A stretch of 64,000 bases of DNA from Clostridia bacterium (GTDB lineage Bacteria; Bacillota; Clostridia; Lachnospirales; Anaerotignaceae): contig RZZU01000013.1 of the NCBI GenBank assembly GCA_009929735.1, positions 1-64,000 on the forward strand. Direction: 5' to 3'. The notes below the pieces were generated by a model that was not told the origin of the DNA, searched no databases, and saw only the letters and a program-made list of their open reading frames with translations. Shown here piece after piece: positions 9,380-18,014 of the stretch; position 1 is the first letter of the stretch; every line of letters starts with the position of its first letter. The position numbers and the translations under genes were made by a program.

Positions 9380-9407
9380 ATTATACAAATTTCTTTTTGT
9401 TTGTCAA
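9380..9407 (-). promoter_or_regulatory. Sigma-A promoter of the met T-box operon
   Basis: On the minus strand, TTGACA (9407-9402) and TATAAT (9385-9380) are both perfect, with a 16-base spacer. Transcription would start just before the T-box leader. Confidence 0.8.
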
Positions 9408-9592
9408 TCATTATTTTTTTGATTTACAAAATACATCGTTTCTTCAAGCAACAATTTGCACAAAAAAGCTTACTCTTTTTGTATGTCTATCCAAATTTCC
9501 AAACGATTTTGAGCCTTTTAAAACTTCAAATCGTTTTTTGTTGTTTTTTTCAAAGTTTTTTCTGCATGATATTCATAAATTATTCACAATTT

Positions 9593-10579
9593 TCATTCTT
9601 CTGCCGTTTCTGCCACCTCAGTGTCCTTTCCATACTGATCGAAAGGAATATCGTGGTATATAAAACTTTCTATCATATCCGCTGCCTGTTCAATATCATA
9701 AACAAAATACCATACCCCGCCGATGGTTTTACCACCCGATTCAATATTATCATTTGGCAAGCCTGCCTGCTCTAAGGAAAGACCACTTTTCATGCCCACC
9801 TGAGCAATTTTCAGAATTTCATCATTGCTCAAGGACGTCTCCACCATGGGTGCAAATTTCTTTACATAGGAAGGATACAATAATGGATTAATGTCCAGAA
9901 CCTTTTGGAACAAGCATTCCAAAACCTTTCTCTGCCGCTCTCCACGCATAATATCACTGTCAATTTTTCGGATACGGGAATAGCTGACAGCCTGCGGTCC
10001 AGTTAAGTGTACCAAGCCAGTTTCCTGTAATTTTTCGCCTTTTAAAAGATATTTGTTAATCTGCTGGCGTTCTGCCTCCGAAACGTCTAGCTCAATGCCC
10101 CCCATTTCATCAATGACATCCGCCAAAGAGTCAAAGTTTACCGAAACATAATCCTTGATATTCATATCAAAATTTTGATTGATCGTTTGAATTGCCAACT
10201 CAGGGCCGCCGTAAGCATAGGCATGGTTGATTTTTGTTTTTCCATGCTCAGGCACATCCACATAGGTATCTCTGGCAATGGAAATCAGCTTAATTTTGCC
10301 TGTTTTTGCATTGATTGAAGCAATCAAAATCGCATCAGAACGTCCTTTGTTTTCCTCATCTTGAGAATCAATCCCGTAGAATGCAATGTTCATAATGCCT
10401 TGGCTTCCATACATACTAAGTTCCTCATTTACTGAAAGCGCATCTTCGTCTAAGGTTTGCCGATTCAGCCCGCCCACCATATATACAAAAACGCCATACA
10501 ATATTGCAAGCACACCGCATAGTCCAAGCAAAGTGAGCAGCAATGTTTTAAAATACAGCTTCCATAATTTCTTATCCAT
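9593..10579 (-). CDS. LytR-CpsA-Psr (LCP) family cell-wall ligase
   Basis: This 328-residue membrane protein belongs to the LCP family, which attaches wall teichoic acids, capsule or other glycopolymers to peptidoglycan outside the membrane. One transmembrane segment (LLLTLLGLCGVLAILYGVFV) follows a short cytoplasmic tail. The LCP core is seen from NIAFYGIDSQ through GRSDAILIASI, ISIARDTYVDVP, KINHAYAYGG and the conserved arginines of SYSRIRKIDSD and RGERQRKVL. The ATG at 10579 is preferred; AAAGGA lies 12 bases upstream, and an upstream TTG is an alternative. Confidence 0.88.
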   Translation of the reverse strand: MDKKLWKLYFKTLLLTLLGLCGVLAILYGVFVYMVGGLNRQTLDEDALSVNEELSMYGSQGIMNIAFYGIDSQDEENKGRSDAILIASINAKTGKIKLISIARDTYVDVPEHGKTKINHAYAYGGPELAIQTINQNFDMNIKDYVSVNFDSLADVIDEMGGIELDVSEAERQQINKYLLKGEKLQETGLVHLTGPQAVSYSRIRKIDSDIMRGERQRKVLECLFQKVLDINPLLYPSYVKKFAPMVETSLSNDEILKIAQVGMKSGLSLEQAGLPNDNIESGGKTIGGVWYFVYDIEQAADMIESFIYHDIPFDQYGKDTEVAETAEE

Positions 10580-10624
10580 AAAGGAAATACGTCCTTTCAA
10601 CAAAATTCGTCAGAGTCGCTTTTT

Positions 10625-10653
10625 ATTATATTACGCTATCCTGAAAAATACAA
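10625..10653 (-). promoter_or_regulatory. Promoter of the LCP gene
   Basis: On the minus strand, TTGTAT (10653-10648) and TATAAT (10630-10625) are separated by 17 bases, about 45 bases before the start codon. Confidence 0.55.
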
Positions 10654-10714
10654 TGAAAATTCCCTTAAGACAAGATTTAATCAAAAAACGTCCCTTTGAT
10701 ACAAGCAAAGTCAA

Positions 10715-10892
10715 ATTTCAGCGTGTAGACAAAGTCAAAACCTCGAGGGCTTTGCCCTCAAACACCTACAAGGGTTTCACCCTTGACCCACTACAAACCG
10801 CATGACCATGGGGTTTGTACATAAGTTTTTGGTCTTGCTTTTTTCAAAAAGCAAGCGAGTTTGGACGGCGCCCAAGGTTTGTCTTCAGTCTG
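10715..10892 (+). repeat. Structured interspersed repeat, short form
   Basis: This is a copy of about 178 bases bounded by TCAGCGTGTAGACAAA on the left and GTTTGTCTTCAGTCT on the right, which are imperfect inverted ends (shared TGWAGACAAA). Internal hairpins are GAGGGC-TTT-GCCCTC, AAGGG-TTTCA-CCCTT, a weak AAACC/GGTTT and CTTGC...GCAAG. AAGCAAAGTCAA is directly repeated at 10703-10714 and 10893-10904 on each side, like a target duplication, although part of that word also occurs inside the element. Confidence 0.8.
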
Positions 10893-10945
10893 AAGCAAAG
10901 TCAATTTTTTTGTGCTTCTGCCCTCCAAGCTTTAACACAGCAAAA

Positions 10946-10990
10946 TAAAAAAAGCGGCAAACACCTTTAATGCTTGCTTACCGCTTTTCA
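10946..10990 (-). terminator. Terminator after thiD
   Basis: AAAAGCGG and CCGCTTTT form the base of a hairpin, with an inner GCAAAC/GCTTGC segment. On the minus strand it is followed by a T-rich run and lies about 20 bases past the thiD stop. Confidence 0.7.
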
Positions 10991-11008
10991 ATCTTTTCTA
11001 AAATATGC

Positions 11009-11824
11009 TCAGTCCTTGATTTCTTCCCAAATTCCCGCCTTATTGTACAGCTCATAGAAATGGTTTGTAGGACCTACGCCCTTGCCGATCTCCAAGCTGT
11101 GCTCAATTGCGACAGTAATATATGCTTTAGCAATACGCACCGCTTCTTCCACCGATTTCCCCTTTGCCAAATTTGCCGCAATGGCAGAGGATAGGGTACA
11201 GCCAGTTCCATGGGTATTTTTTGTTTCAATGCGGTCGGAATGCAGCAACGTGATTTTTTCGCCATCAAACAATAAATCCGTTGCATCGTCCTCCAAATGA
11301 CCGCCTTTGATCAAAACATTCTTTGCACCCATATTATAAATTATTCTTGCCGCCTGCTCCATGGAAGGCAAATCCTTGATTGTTAACCCCGTAATGACCT
11401 CCGCCTCGGGTAGGTTGGGTGTTACAACGTAAGCAAGGGGAATCAACCGCTGAATCAGTGTATCCTTTGCATCGGGCTGCATCAAATCGAAGCCGCTTTT
11501 GGAAATCATAACAGGGTCGACCACAATATTTGCCGCATGGTGCTCCTTCAGCTTATCCGCAATGGCATGAATGGTTTCAATTTGAGAAACCATGCCGATT
11601 TTTACCGCACTCACTGCAATGTCAGCATAAATGGCATCAATCTGCCCACGGATGATTTCGGGCAAAATATCCTGACAGCCAAAAACGCCTTGGGTATTTT
11701 GCACCGTTACCGCCGTAATTACGCTCATACCGTAGGTACCTTGCGCCGAAAAGGTTTTTAAATCCGCCTGTATACCTGCGCCGCCACAGGTATCAGAACC
11801 CGCTATGGTTAAAACGTGCTTCAT
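11009..11824 (-). CDS. thiD: Hydroxymethylpyrimidine / phosphomethylpyrimidine kinase
   Basis: This 271-residue ribokinase-fold kinase phosphorylates HMP and HMP-P for thiamine synthesis. AGSDTCGGAGIQADLKTF at the N-terminus is the substrate-binding segment and NTHGTGCTLSSAIAA near the C-terminus is the anion hole with the catalytic aspartate region replaced by the HGTGC motif typical of this family. Some Firmicutes homologues also act on pyridoxal, so a PdxK role is possible. It lies 20 bases after thiW, behind the TPP riboswitch, which supports the thiamine assignment. Confidence 0.92.
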   Translation of the reverse strand: MKHVLTIAGSDTCGGAGIQADLKTFSAQGTYGMSVITAVTVQNTQGVFGCQDILPEIIRGQIDAIYADIAVSAVKIGMVSQIETIHAIADKLKEHHAANIVVDPVMISKSGFDLMQPDAKDTLIQRLIPLAYVVTPNLPEAEVITGLTIKDLPSMEQAARIIYNMGAKNVLIKGGHLEDDATDLLFDGEKITLLHSDRIETKNTHGTGCTLSSAIAANLAKGKSVEEAVRIAKAYITVAIEHSLEIGKGVGPTNHFYELYNKAGIWEEIKD

Positions 11825-11844
11825 TCTATCAGCCTCCCAGATGA

Positions 11845-12333
11845 TTAAGATGTTTTTGTTACTGTTTTCACAAAATAAGTAGATTGCAGCAGCAAAACAG
11901 CTACGATACTGCCGCCAAACGAGCTAAGTAAAAATGCGGGAACATAAGCCAGTGCACCCACTGCTTTTCCCATTGCCAAAACGGAAATAGGTACTGCCAG
12001 AAGTCCGCCCAAAACACCTGTTCCAAATACCTCTGCCACCGCCGTCAAATAATTATTTTTCGTGAATTTGTAGATGTACCCAGCCAGTAGCGCACCCACC
12101 ATGCTTCCGGGGAATGCCAGCAAGGAGCCTGTCCCCATGAAATTTCTGAGCAGGGAAATACAAAAGGCATTGACCACACCATAAGCAGGGCCCAAAAGCA
12201 CCGCCGCCAAAATATTTAGTGTCTGCTGAATGGGGAAGCATTTTGACGCACCCACAGGGATATAAATCAAATTCCCTGCCAATACACCAATGGCAATAAA
12301 CATTGCTGAAATTGTTAACTTTCTTGTTTTCAT
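11845..12333 (-). CDS. thiW: ThiW-type ECF transporter S component
   Basis: This 162-residue membrane protein is predicted to capture a thiamine precursor (probably the thiazole moiety) for an energy-coupling-factor transporter. About five hydrophobic segments are visible, with the ThiW-like segments NLIYIPVGASKCFPIQQ and NAFCISLLRNFMGTGS. The ATG at 12333 has AAAGGAG about 10 bases upstream; the longer reading frame to 12402 has no such support. ECF A and T subunits are not in the window, so it would use a shared module. Confidence 0.88.
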   Translation of the reverse strand: MKTRKLTISAMFIAIGVLAGNLIYIPVGASKCFPIQQTLNILAAVLLGPAYGVVNAFCISLLRNFMGTGSLLAFPGSMVGALLAGYIYKFTKNNYLTAVAEVFGTGVLGGLLAVPISVLAMGKAVGALAYVPAFLLSSFGGSIVAVLLLQSTYFVKTVTKTS

Positions 12334-12412
12334 GATAGCTTCTCTCCTTTTTAAGTATAGCCAAGGGCTTCTCCTTATCAGAAAGCGTACCCGAAAAAAC
12401 AAGGTGTTACAT

Positions 12413-12447
12413 AAAAAAGCACAGCAACGATCTCTCGTTTGCTGCGC
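12413..12447 (-). terminator. Terminator of the TPP riboswitch expression platform
   Basis: On the minus strand GCGCAGCAAACGA and TCGTTGCTGTGC pair and are followed by TTTTTTAT. It sits directly after the TPP aptamer and before thiW, as expected for ligand-controlled termination. Confidence 0.85.
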
Positions 12448-12465
12448 CTGATTTTGAAGTAATAC

Positions 12466-12550
12466 GCTTCCCTACGCTGGTATAATCCAGATCAGGTAGA
12501 AAGGGTAACAAGCTGTTGCTTGATTCTCAGCCAAAGATGGCACCCCCAGC
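12466..12550 (-). ncRNA. TPP riboswitch (THI element)
   Basis: On the minus strand the sequence runs GCTGGGGGTGCC ... GGCTGAGA ... ACCCTTT ... ACCTGATCTGGATTATACC followed by AGCGTAGGGAAGC. CUGAGA and ACCUGAUCUGGRU-AUACCAGCGUAGGGA are the defining conserved segments of the TPP aptamer. It controls thiW-thiD. Confidence 0.96.
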
Positions 12551-12574
12551 AAAAATATGATTCGATTCCTTTAC

Positions 12575-12603
12575 ACCGTAGCACGTTTTTTTTCCCTTGT
12601 CAA
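12575..12603 (-). promoter_or_regulatory. Promoter of the thi operon
   Basis: On the minus strand TTGACA (12603-12598) is perfect and TACGGT (12580-12575) is a weak -10, 17 bases apart. The start would lie about 20 bases before the TPP aptamer. Confidence 0.5.
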
Positions 12604-12612
12604 GAGAATCAT

Positions 12613-13806
12613 TTATTCGCCAAAGCCCAAAAGTGCGGTCATCTGACTTAAGGATACAAAAATCTCTCCATCCACCAAAACAGGATGAATTTTTGTTTCC
12701 TTTGCATTATATAATAAGCGCAAATCGGCCTTTTTCATAATCAATTTACCGCTATCGTTCATCAGCAGCTCATTTCCCAAGCACGTAAACTGCTTTCCGG
12801 GCACTAAATTCAAGGTCTTGTTCAGCGCATCATATTGTGCAAAAAAGCCTTTCCCGACCTTTGCGAACTGGCGCAGCGGAACATAATCTTCATTGAAAAT
12901 TGGAAGTGTGCAAAATGTAACTTCCGTGTTTCCCAAGCTCACCGTTTTCTGCTCCGTCTTGCGGCTGTCCGAAAGCCCCACCCACTTCAATTCATAGGGC
13001 TTGATGCGGTCTGTATAAATGCCATCCAACCCTAAAGCCAATAAGTCCTCAAACTGCTTATAGCGATTAATGGTGTGGGCATAAACCTTGATTCCCTTTG
13101 CATGAAGCGTATTCAGCACTTCCTTTGTCACCCGTGCATATTCAATGGTAACTGTCCCAATTCCTTTTTCCACACAAAAATCTGCTATTTCTGGATAATT
13201 GGGATAATAGTTTAAATACAGAGTGTAAATCCATTCTTGGAAAGGATAAATTTCCTTCACCCAATCATACATTTCCTCGTTGTATATCTGTGGTACAATA
13301 CGCTCCAATACTTGAGGTTGCTCCATCGCCTCGGCAATTTTTTTCAAATCACTGAATTGCTTTTGCACCGTTGCCTGATCCGTATCCTTCGTATCCGTAA
13401 TCAGATATACATCAGGGTATTCCGCCATTAACGCCAAAATATCCACTGCCGTTAGCGGAGTTTGATCATAAACAATTTTGCTGTTTTGATATGTTTTGCT
13501 ATCCATCACCAAGGGGGCATTTGCCTCCTGCTCCAAGCGGTAATATGTCCCGTCTGCTTCAAAATCGTGGCGGGCAACCAAAACACCGTCAGAGGTATAA
13601 GTAAAATCGATCTCCATCGCCCGAAAACCGTTCCCCCATGAAGCCAAAAAAGCCTCTTTTGAATTGGTTTCAATTTTTCCGTCAGCCTCCCCCAACGCAT
13701 GGGCAACCAAAGGATTATTCTCCTGCCATCCGGCAAAAGCCGTCAGTGGCAAGGCGAGCCCCAGCACGACTGTCAGCATGACTGCCGTTATTTTTTTAGC
13801 AAACAT
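12613..13806 (-). CDS. Exported glycerophosphodiester phosphodiesterase with C-terminal stalk domain
   Basis: This 397-residue protein has a signal peptide (MFAKKITAVMLTVVLGLALPLTAFA) and a GDPD catalytic domain: VAHALGEADGKIETNSKEAF, AMEIDFTYTSDGVLVARHD and the terminal LGLDGIYTDR. The usual HRG at the start is HALG here, so one catalytic histidine is kept but the arginine is not obvious. The last roughly 110 residues resemble a copper-amine-oxidase-like stalk domain (VPLRQFAKVGKGFFAQYDALNKTLNL). The ATG at 13806 has AGGAGG 7 bases upstream. It probably cleaves lipid-derived glycerophosphodiesters outside the cell. Confidence 0.85.
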   Translation of the reverse strand: MFAKKITAVMLTVVLGLALPLTAFAGWQENNPLVAHALGEADGKIETNSKEAFLASWGNGFRAMEIDFTYTSDGVLVARHDFEADGTYYRLEQEANAPLVMDSKTYQNSKIVYDQTPLTAVDILALMAEYPDVYLITDTKDTDQATVQKQFSDLKKIAEAMEQPQVLERIVPQIYNEEMYDWVKEIYPFQEWIYTLYLNYYPNYPEIADFCVEKGIGTVTIEYARVTKEVLNTLHAKGIKVYAHTINRYKQFEDLLALGLDGIYTDRIKPYELKWVGLSDSRKTEQKTVSLGNTEVTFCTLPIFNEDYVPLRQFAKVGKGFFAQYDALNKTLNLVPGKQFTCLGNELLMNDSGKLIMKKADLRLLYNAKETKIHPVLVDGEIFVSLSQMTALLGFGE

Positions 13807-13823
13807 CCCTTTTCCTCCTATAT

Positions 13824-13852
13824 AAAAAACGGGGATATTCTCCCCGTTTTTA
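13824..13852. terminator. Terminator between the DUF1292 and GDPD genes
   Basis: AAAAACGGGGA-TATTC-TCCCCGTTTTT is a perfect hairpin flanked by A and T runs. It directly follows the stop codon of the DUF1292 gene on the minus strand. Confidence 0.9.
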
Positions 13853-14167
13853 TTATTCCTCTTCTTCTTCCTCAAACAATTCATTAAATGCGGCGGATAC
13901 CTTGTCAAACAATTCATCCTCTTCAATCACATTCAGTTCAATTTCCTCATCAATTTCCTTGTATTCATACAGTAATACTGTTTCATCTTCTAAGGGCATC
14001 AATGCGATAAATTCCTTACCTTCAACACCTTCAACCTCAAATACGCCAAGAATTCCGCATTCCAGTTCCGTATCATCATCCAGTGTTAAAAACATTGTTT
14101 CTAATCCTGCTTCTTCTTGGTCATTCTCGTGGTCATGACCACATCCGCATCCGCAATTTTCACTCAT
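13853..14167 (-). CDS. DUF1292 family acidic protein
   Basis: This 104-residue protein matches the DUF1292 pattern found across Firmicutes: an acidic, mostly beta protein with the core FLTLDDDTELECGILGVFEVEG and EFIALMPLEDETVLLYEYKE. The N-terminus CGCGCGHDHEND is rich in Cys and His and could bind metal, and the C-terminus ends in a run of glutamates. The function is unknown. The ATG at 14167 has AAAGGAGG 9 bases upstream. It lies 66 bases after the helicase gene. Confidence 0.85.
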   Translation of the reverse strand: MSENCGCGCGHDHENDQEEAGLETMFLTLDDDTELECGILGVFEVEGVEGKEFIALMPLEDETVLLYEYKEIDEEIELNVIEEDELFDKVSAAFNELFEEEEEE

Positions 14168-14233
14168 ATTCAGTACCTCCTTTAGGTAATCTAATTTCCT
14201 ATCTATCATACCCCATTCTGCGCATTAGGACAA

Positions 14234-15628
14234 TTATTTTTTTTGATTTTGCAGCTTATTTTTCTCTTTTTCTGCCAGCTTTTTTGCCTTTGCCGCAAAA
14301 AAACCCAATTCTTCTTTTTTATCTTCTTTTTTATTTTCTTTTTTGCCCTTCTGACTGCTTGTTTCCTTCTTCCGCTGAGGGGGTGCCTTTTTCACATTTT
14401 CTTCATGATAAATAGAATTTTCTTCTATCCCGTCCATTTGTAAGGGTTTATTTTTTTTCAGCTTATCCAAATCCTTCTTGGTTTTTGTACTGTCGACAAG
14501 CTTGCCAAAGGACATTTCCTTTTGCACAAACTGAATCCCCCACACCTTTTCGTACTTATGCACCCACCGTCTTTCATAGGGTGTAACCAAGGTAATTGCA
14601 GTGCCTTCCTCGCCTTTTCTGCCGCAGCGTCCTGCTCTGTGCAGATAATGGCTGGGTTCCTCGGGTACGTCCATATTGATAATATGGGTTACCCCTTCAA
14701 TATCTAGGCCTCTCGCCCCAATATCCGAAGCCACCAGGACAGTTGCTCTGCCTTCTCGAAAATCCTCCATGGCATTTTTTCGATCCAGCTTCTTCGCCTT
14801 GCCGTAAATCCCTGCCGCCTTTATGCCATGAAAGCAAAGCTTATCTACTGTTACCTCGATGTTTTCGGGATTATTCAAAAACACAATCGCTCTTTCGGGC
14901 TTTTCGGCAGCCAAAATTTTTCTCAGCTGAACAAACTTCTCGCGCTGGGTTGTTAAAATATAATAATGGGAAATGCCTTGGGGAACAGGACTGCCTGTCT
15001 TTGCCTCAATAAACACAGCATCCTCCTTCATAAAGCGTTTTCCACGCAGTATGGTTTCCTCGTCCACCGAGGCGGAAAGCATAACAATCTGCCGCTCCCG
15101 CAGGGTCGACTTAATCACGCCTGTTACGTCCTCCAGATTGCCTTCCTCCACAAGACGGTCGCCCTCGTCCAAAACAATTGTTTTCACCAAATGGGCAGGA
15201 ACTTTTTTACGCTTTATGAGGTCTAAAATTCTCCCTGTTGAGCCAATGATAATGCGTGGTTTTTCCTTCAGCCGCTCCATCTGTCTTTTCGCCCCTGCTG
15301 AACCAATCATCAGCATACAGCCAATGTCCAAGCCGCTGTTTTCTTCCAACAGCTCCGCCTGATGAAACACCTGTGCCGCCAGCTCATGTGTGGGTGTCAA
15401 AACAATTGCCTGCACGCCCCTGATGCTCAAATCCAAGCGTTCAAAAATAGGCAAAAGATAGGCTAACGTTTTCCCCGAACCGGTTTCGGAGCGTCCGATG
15501 ACATCCTTGCCTGATAAAATCAACGGTATCATATTCTGCTGTATCTCTGTCGGTGTTTCTATGCCCTGTTTTGCCAGTGCAGCAATGAAAACCGAAGTCA
15601 ACCCTAATTTTTCAAATTCATTTTCCAT
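14234..15628 (-). CDS. Divergent DEAD-box RNA helicase (DEGD variant)
   Basis: This 464-residue superfamily 2 helicase has two RecA-like domains and a lysine-rich C-terminal tail (about residues 400-464). The Q motif (TPTEIQ), motif I SETGSGKT at 47-54 and motif VI HRAGRCGR are clear. Motif II reads DEGD (154-157), motif Ia PTHELAAQ, Ib STGR and III SAS, where DEAD, PTRELxxQ, TPGR and SAT are usual. The residues needed for ATP hydrolysis (Lys53, Asp154, Glu155) remain. The basic tail probably binds RNA. AAGGAAGG precedes the ATG. Confidence 0.87.
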   Translation of the reverse strand: MENEFEKLGLTSVFIAALAKQGIETPTEIQQNMIPLILSGKDVIGRSETGSGKTLAYLLPIFERLDLSIRGVQAIVLTPTHELAAQVFHQAELLEENSGLDIGCMLMIGSAGAKRQMERLKEKPRIIIGSTGRILDLIKRKKVPAHLVKTIVLDEGDRLVEEGNLEDVTGVIKSTLRERQIVMLSASVDEETILRGKRFMKEDAVFIEAKTGSPVPQGISHYYILTTQREKFVQLRKILAAEKPERAIVFLNNPENIEVTVDKLCFHGIKAAGIYGKAKKLDRKNAMEDFREGRATVLVASDIGARGLDIEGVTHIINMDVPEEPSHYLHRAGRCGRKGEEGTAITLVTPYERRWVHKYEKVWGIQFVQKEMSFGKLVDSTKTKKDLDKLKKNKPLQMDGIEENSIYHEENVKKAPPQRKKETSSQKGKKENKKEDKKEELGFFAAKAKKLAEKEKNKLQNQKK

Positions 15629-15715
15629 GTTCTGTTCCTTCCTTATTTTAAGAACAAGCTTTTTCGTCTATTATTTCAATTATAGCCTTTTTTTATCAGT
15701 GTGTAAACAAAATCA

Positions 15716-16414
15716 TCAGACACGTTCTTCCTCTGAAAAATAATCAACAATTCCCAAATAGATCGACCACGCAAGCTTTTCTTGATAAGTGTCATCGTTT
15801 AAGCGGGCCTCCTCTGTTGGGTTGGAAAGAAATCCACCCTCAACAATAACTGCAGGGATTTCCGTAGTGCGTAATATGTAATAATCGCTGTTTTGCTTCG
15901 CCATGCGTTTATTTTCGCTGTCTAAATTGGTTTTTAGCCTTTCCTGAACCAATTCAGCCAGCCTTTTTCCTTGTTCGCTTGATTTGTGATAAAAAACCTG
16001 TGCACCCTTTGCGCCTGAAGACGGAAATGCATTTTGATGGATGCTCACCAAAATATCTCCCGTGCTTTCATTGGCAATTTTTTTTCGCTCCGCCATATCG
16101 GCCCGTTTTCCTGCACCCAATGCCTCATCCGTGGCACGGGTAATCATTACCGTTGCACCGCCCTGCTCCAAAAATATCTGCAATTTCTCCATCACTGCTA
16201 AATTGATATTTTTTTCATCAGCTCCGCCTGTACCCGTCTTGCCCGGATCCCATCCGCCATGCCCAGCGTCCAGAATAACCACCTTTTGGTCAACGGGAAG
16301 CATGACACTTTCACTTTTATTGCTGCTTGCGGCGGCGATACAAAAACACAGCCCAATCACAACACATAAAAAAAGCAAGTTACATCTTTCTTTGACGGAA
16401 AATTTTTCTTTCAT
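15716..16414 (-). CDS. cwlD: N-acetylmuramoyl-L-alanine amidase, CwlD-like
   Basis: This 232-residue Amidase_3 enzyme has one N-terminal membrane/signal segment and then the zinc-dependent domain: VILDAGHGGWDPG (first zinc His), ISIHQNAF-type SIHQN (second His) and VIVEGGFLSN (catalytic Glu). The domain layout and length match CwlD, which makes muramic-delta-lactam in the spore cortex and allows germination; this fits a spore former. Other small Amidase_3 proteins look alike. The start at 16414 is preferred because of GAAAGGGGG upstream. Confidence 0.82.
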   Translation of the reverse strand: MKEKFSVKERCNLLFLCVVIGLCFCIAAASSNKSESVMLPVDQKVVILDAGHGGWDPGKTGTGGADEKNINLAVMEKLQIFLEQGGATVMITRATDEALGAGKRADMAERKKIANESTGDILVSIHQNAFPSSGAKGAQVFYHKSSEQGKRLAELVQERLKTNLDSENKRMAKQNSDYYILRTTEIPAVIVEGGFLSNPTEEARLNDDTYQEKLAWSIYLGIVDYFSEEERV

Positions 16415-16802
16415 TTGTCCGCCCCCTTTCTTAATCACCTTATGAACAAACCGTTGAAAACTTTCTACTAATCTTTTCAAATCACACAATATTAAATGAA
16501 ATGCCTCTTCCTTTTCCTTTTTGCGTCTGGTAAAAAACAAATTTCCGACTAAAATTTACAAAAATTTCTACGCAGGAAAAAATGTAAGCTTATGGCAGAT
16601 GATTTCAAATGAAAATAGTAGCTTTTGATAGAAATCCTGTTATTACGATAATGTCCTTTGTCAACTTTTCCAAACAGAGATTATCCTTCTCGCCTTTTCC
16701 ATAAACTGCTGTACATTTTGCCAAAGATTTCACAAATACCCTCTTGCTTTTTGCCCGTTCTTCCAAAAAAAAATTAGTATGCAAGAAAATCCCTTATTTT
16801 TG
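16415..16802. other. Gene-free stretch between cwlD and serC
   Basis: About 390 AT-rich bases lie between the divergent cwlD and serC genes. I see no supported gene or stable hairpin here apart from the serC promoter listed next. Confidence 0.6.
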
Positions 16803-16830
16803 TTGACGGTTTCTGTCAAGGTGTTATAAT
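16803..16830 (+). promoter_or_regulatory. Sigma-A promoter of the serC operon
   Basis: TTGACG at 16803-16808 and a perfect TATAAT at 16825-16830 are 16 bases apart. The expected start leaves an 80-base leader before serC. Confidence 0.75.
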
Positions 16831-16918
16831 TCTTCTAAGACTTAATTCGTACATTTGACCACCCTATAAAGACAAGATGGCAAATGGCAAATATCAAATT
16901 TTTTAGGAGGCTTATTTT

Positions 16919-18004
16919 ATGGAAAAAAGAGTATTCAATTTCTCAGCAGGACCATCTATGCTGCCCTTAGAAGTATTGGAACAAGCACAGCGTGAGCTTG
17001 TTTGTTATCCTTCCTGTGGCATGTCAGTCATGGAGATGAGCCATCGATCTAAAATGTTTGAGTCCATCTTGGCAAAAGCAAAGGCTGATTTAAAGGATTT
17101 GATGCACATTCCTGACAACTACAAAATTCTGTTTCTGCAAGGCGGCGGTTCCACCCAGTTTGCTATGATTCCCATGAATTTGATGAAGAAAAACAAAAAG
17201 GCTGATTATGTAGTCACCGGTCAATGGGCAAAAAAAGCAGCGGAAGAGGCAAAAAAATACGGTCAGGTAAATATCGTGGCAAGCTCTGCCGATACCACCT
17301 TCAACCGCATTCCAGAGCTTGATTCTTCAAAGTTCGACCCTGATGCAGATTATTTTTATATTACCTTGAATAATACTGTTTACGGCTCCCGTTGGACAGA
17401 GCTGCCCGATACAGGAAATGTACCCCTGGTTGGTGATATGTCCTCCTCCATTCTTTCAGAGGAAATAGACATCACAAAATTCGGCCTTCTCTATGCAGGT
17501 GCGCAGAAAAACCTAGGACCTGCCGGCGTAACTGTTGTTATCATTCGTGAAGATTTATTGGGCAACGCCATGGATTTCACACCAACCATGCTGCGTTACG
17601 ATATTCATGCAGAAAATGACTCCTTATATAATACCCCTCCAACCTATGGCATTTATTTCATGGGGCTTGTATTTGACTGGGTAAAACGCCAAGGCGGTGT
17701 TGGGGCACTACAAAAAATAAATGAGCATAAGGCTGCTTTGCTTTATGATTATCTGGACTCCTCCTCTTTATTTAGAGGAACCGTTGTACCCAAAGACCGT
17801 TCCTTGATGAATGCACCCTTTGTTCTGCCCACCGATGACTTAAATGCAAAATTCATTAAGGAAGCAGAAGCACTTGGCTTTGTAAACCTGAAGGGACACC
17901 GTACCGTAGGCGGTATGCGTGCAAGTATGTACAATGCCATGCCCGTTGAAGGCGTAGAGCAGCTGGTAGCTTTGATGAAAAAATTTGAGATGGAAAATAA
18001 ATAA
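16919..18004 (+). CDS. serC: Phosphoserine aminotransferase
   Basis: This 361-residue PLP enzyme makes 3-phosphoserine from 3-phosphohydroxypyruvate and glutamate. FNFSAGPSMLP at the N-terminus and GAQKNLGPAG, with the PLP lysine at 197, are the family signatures, and the length is standard. TTTAGGAGG lies about 10 bases before the ATG. serA follows after 10 bases, so both steps of serine synthesis are made together. Confidence 0.96.
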   Translation: MEKRVFNFSAGPSMLPLEVLEQAQRELVCYPSCGMSVMEMSHRSKMFESILAKAKADLKDLMHIPDNYKILFLQGGGSTQFAMIPMNLMKKNKKADYVVTGQWAKKAAEEAKKYGQVNIVASSADTTFNRIPELDSSKFDPDADYFYITLNNTVYGSRWTELPDTGNVPLVGDMSSSILSEEIDITKFGLLYAGAQKNLGPAGVTVVIIREDLLGNAMDFTPTMLRYDIHAENDSLYNTPPTYGIYFMGLVFDWVKRQGGVGALQKINEHKAALLYDYLDSSSLFRGTVVPKDRSLMNAPFVLPTDDLNAKFIKEAEALGFVNLKGHRTVGGMRASMYNAMPVEGVEQLVALMKKFEMENK

Positions 18005-18014
18005 GGAGAATACT

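Noticed and set aside
9397-9775. Plus-strand frames antisense to the LCP gene end
   Set aside because: AT-rich, F/L/I-rich translations without an RBS, lying over the met promoter and opposite a well-supported gene.
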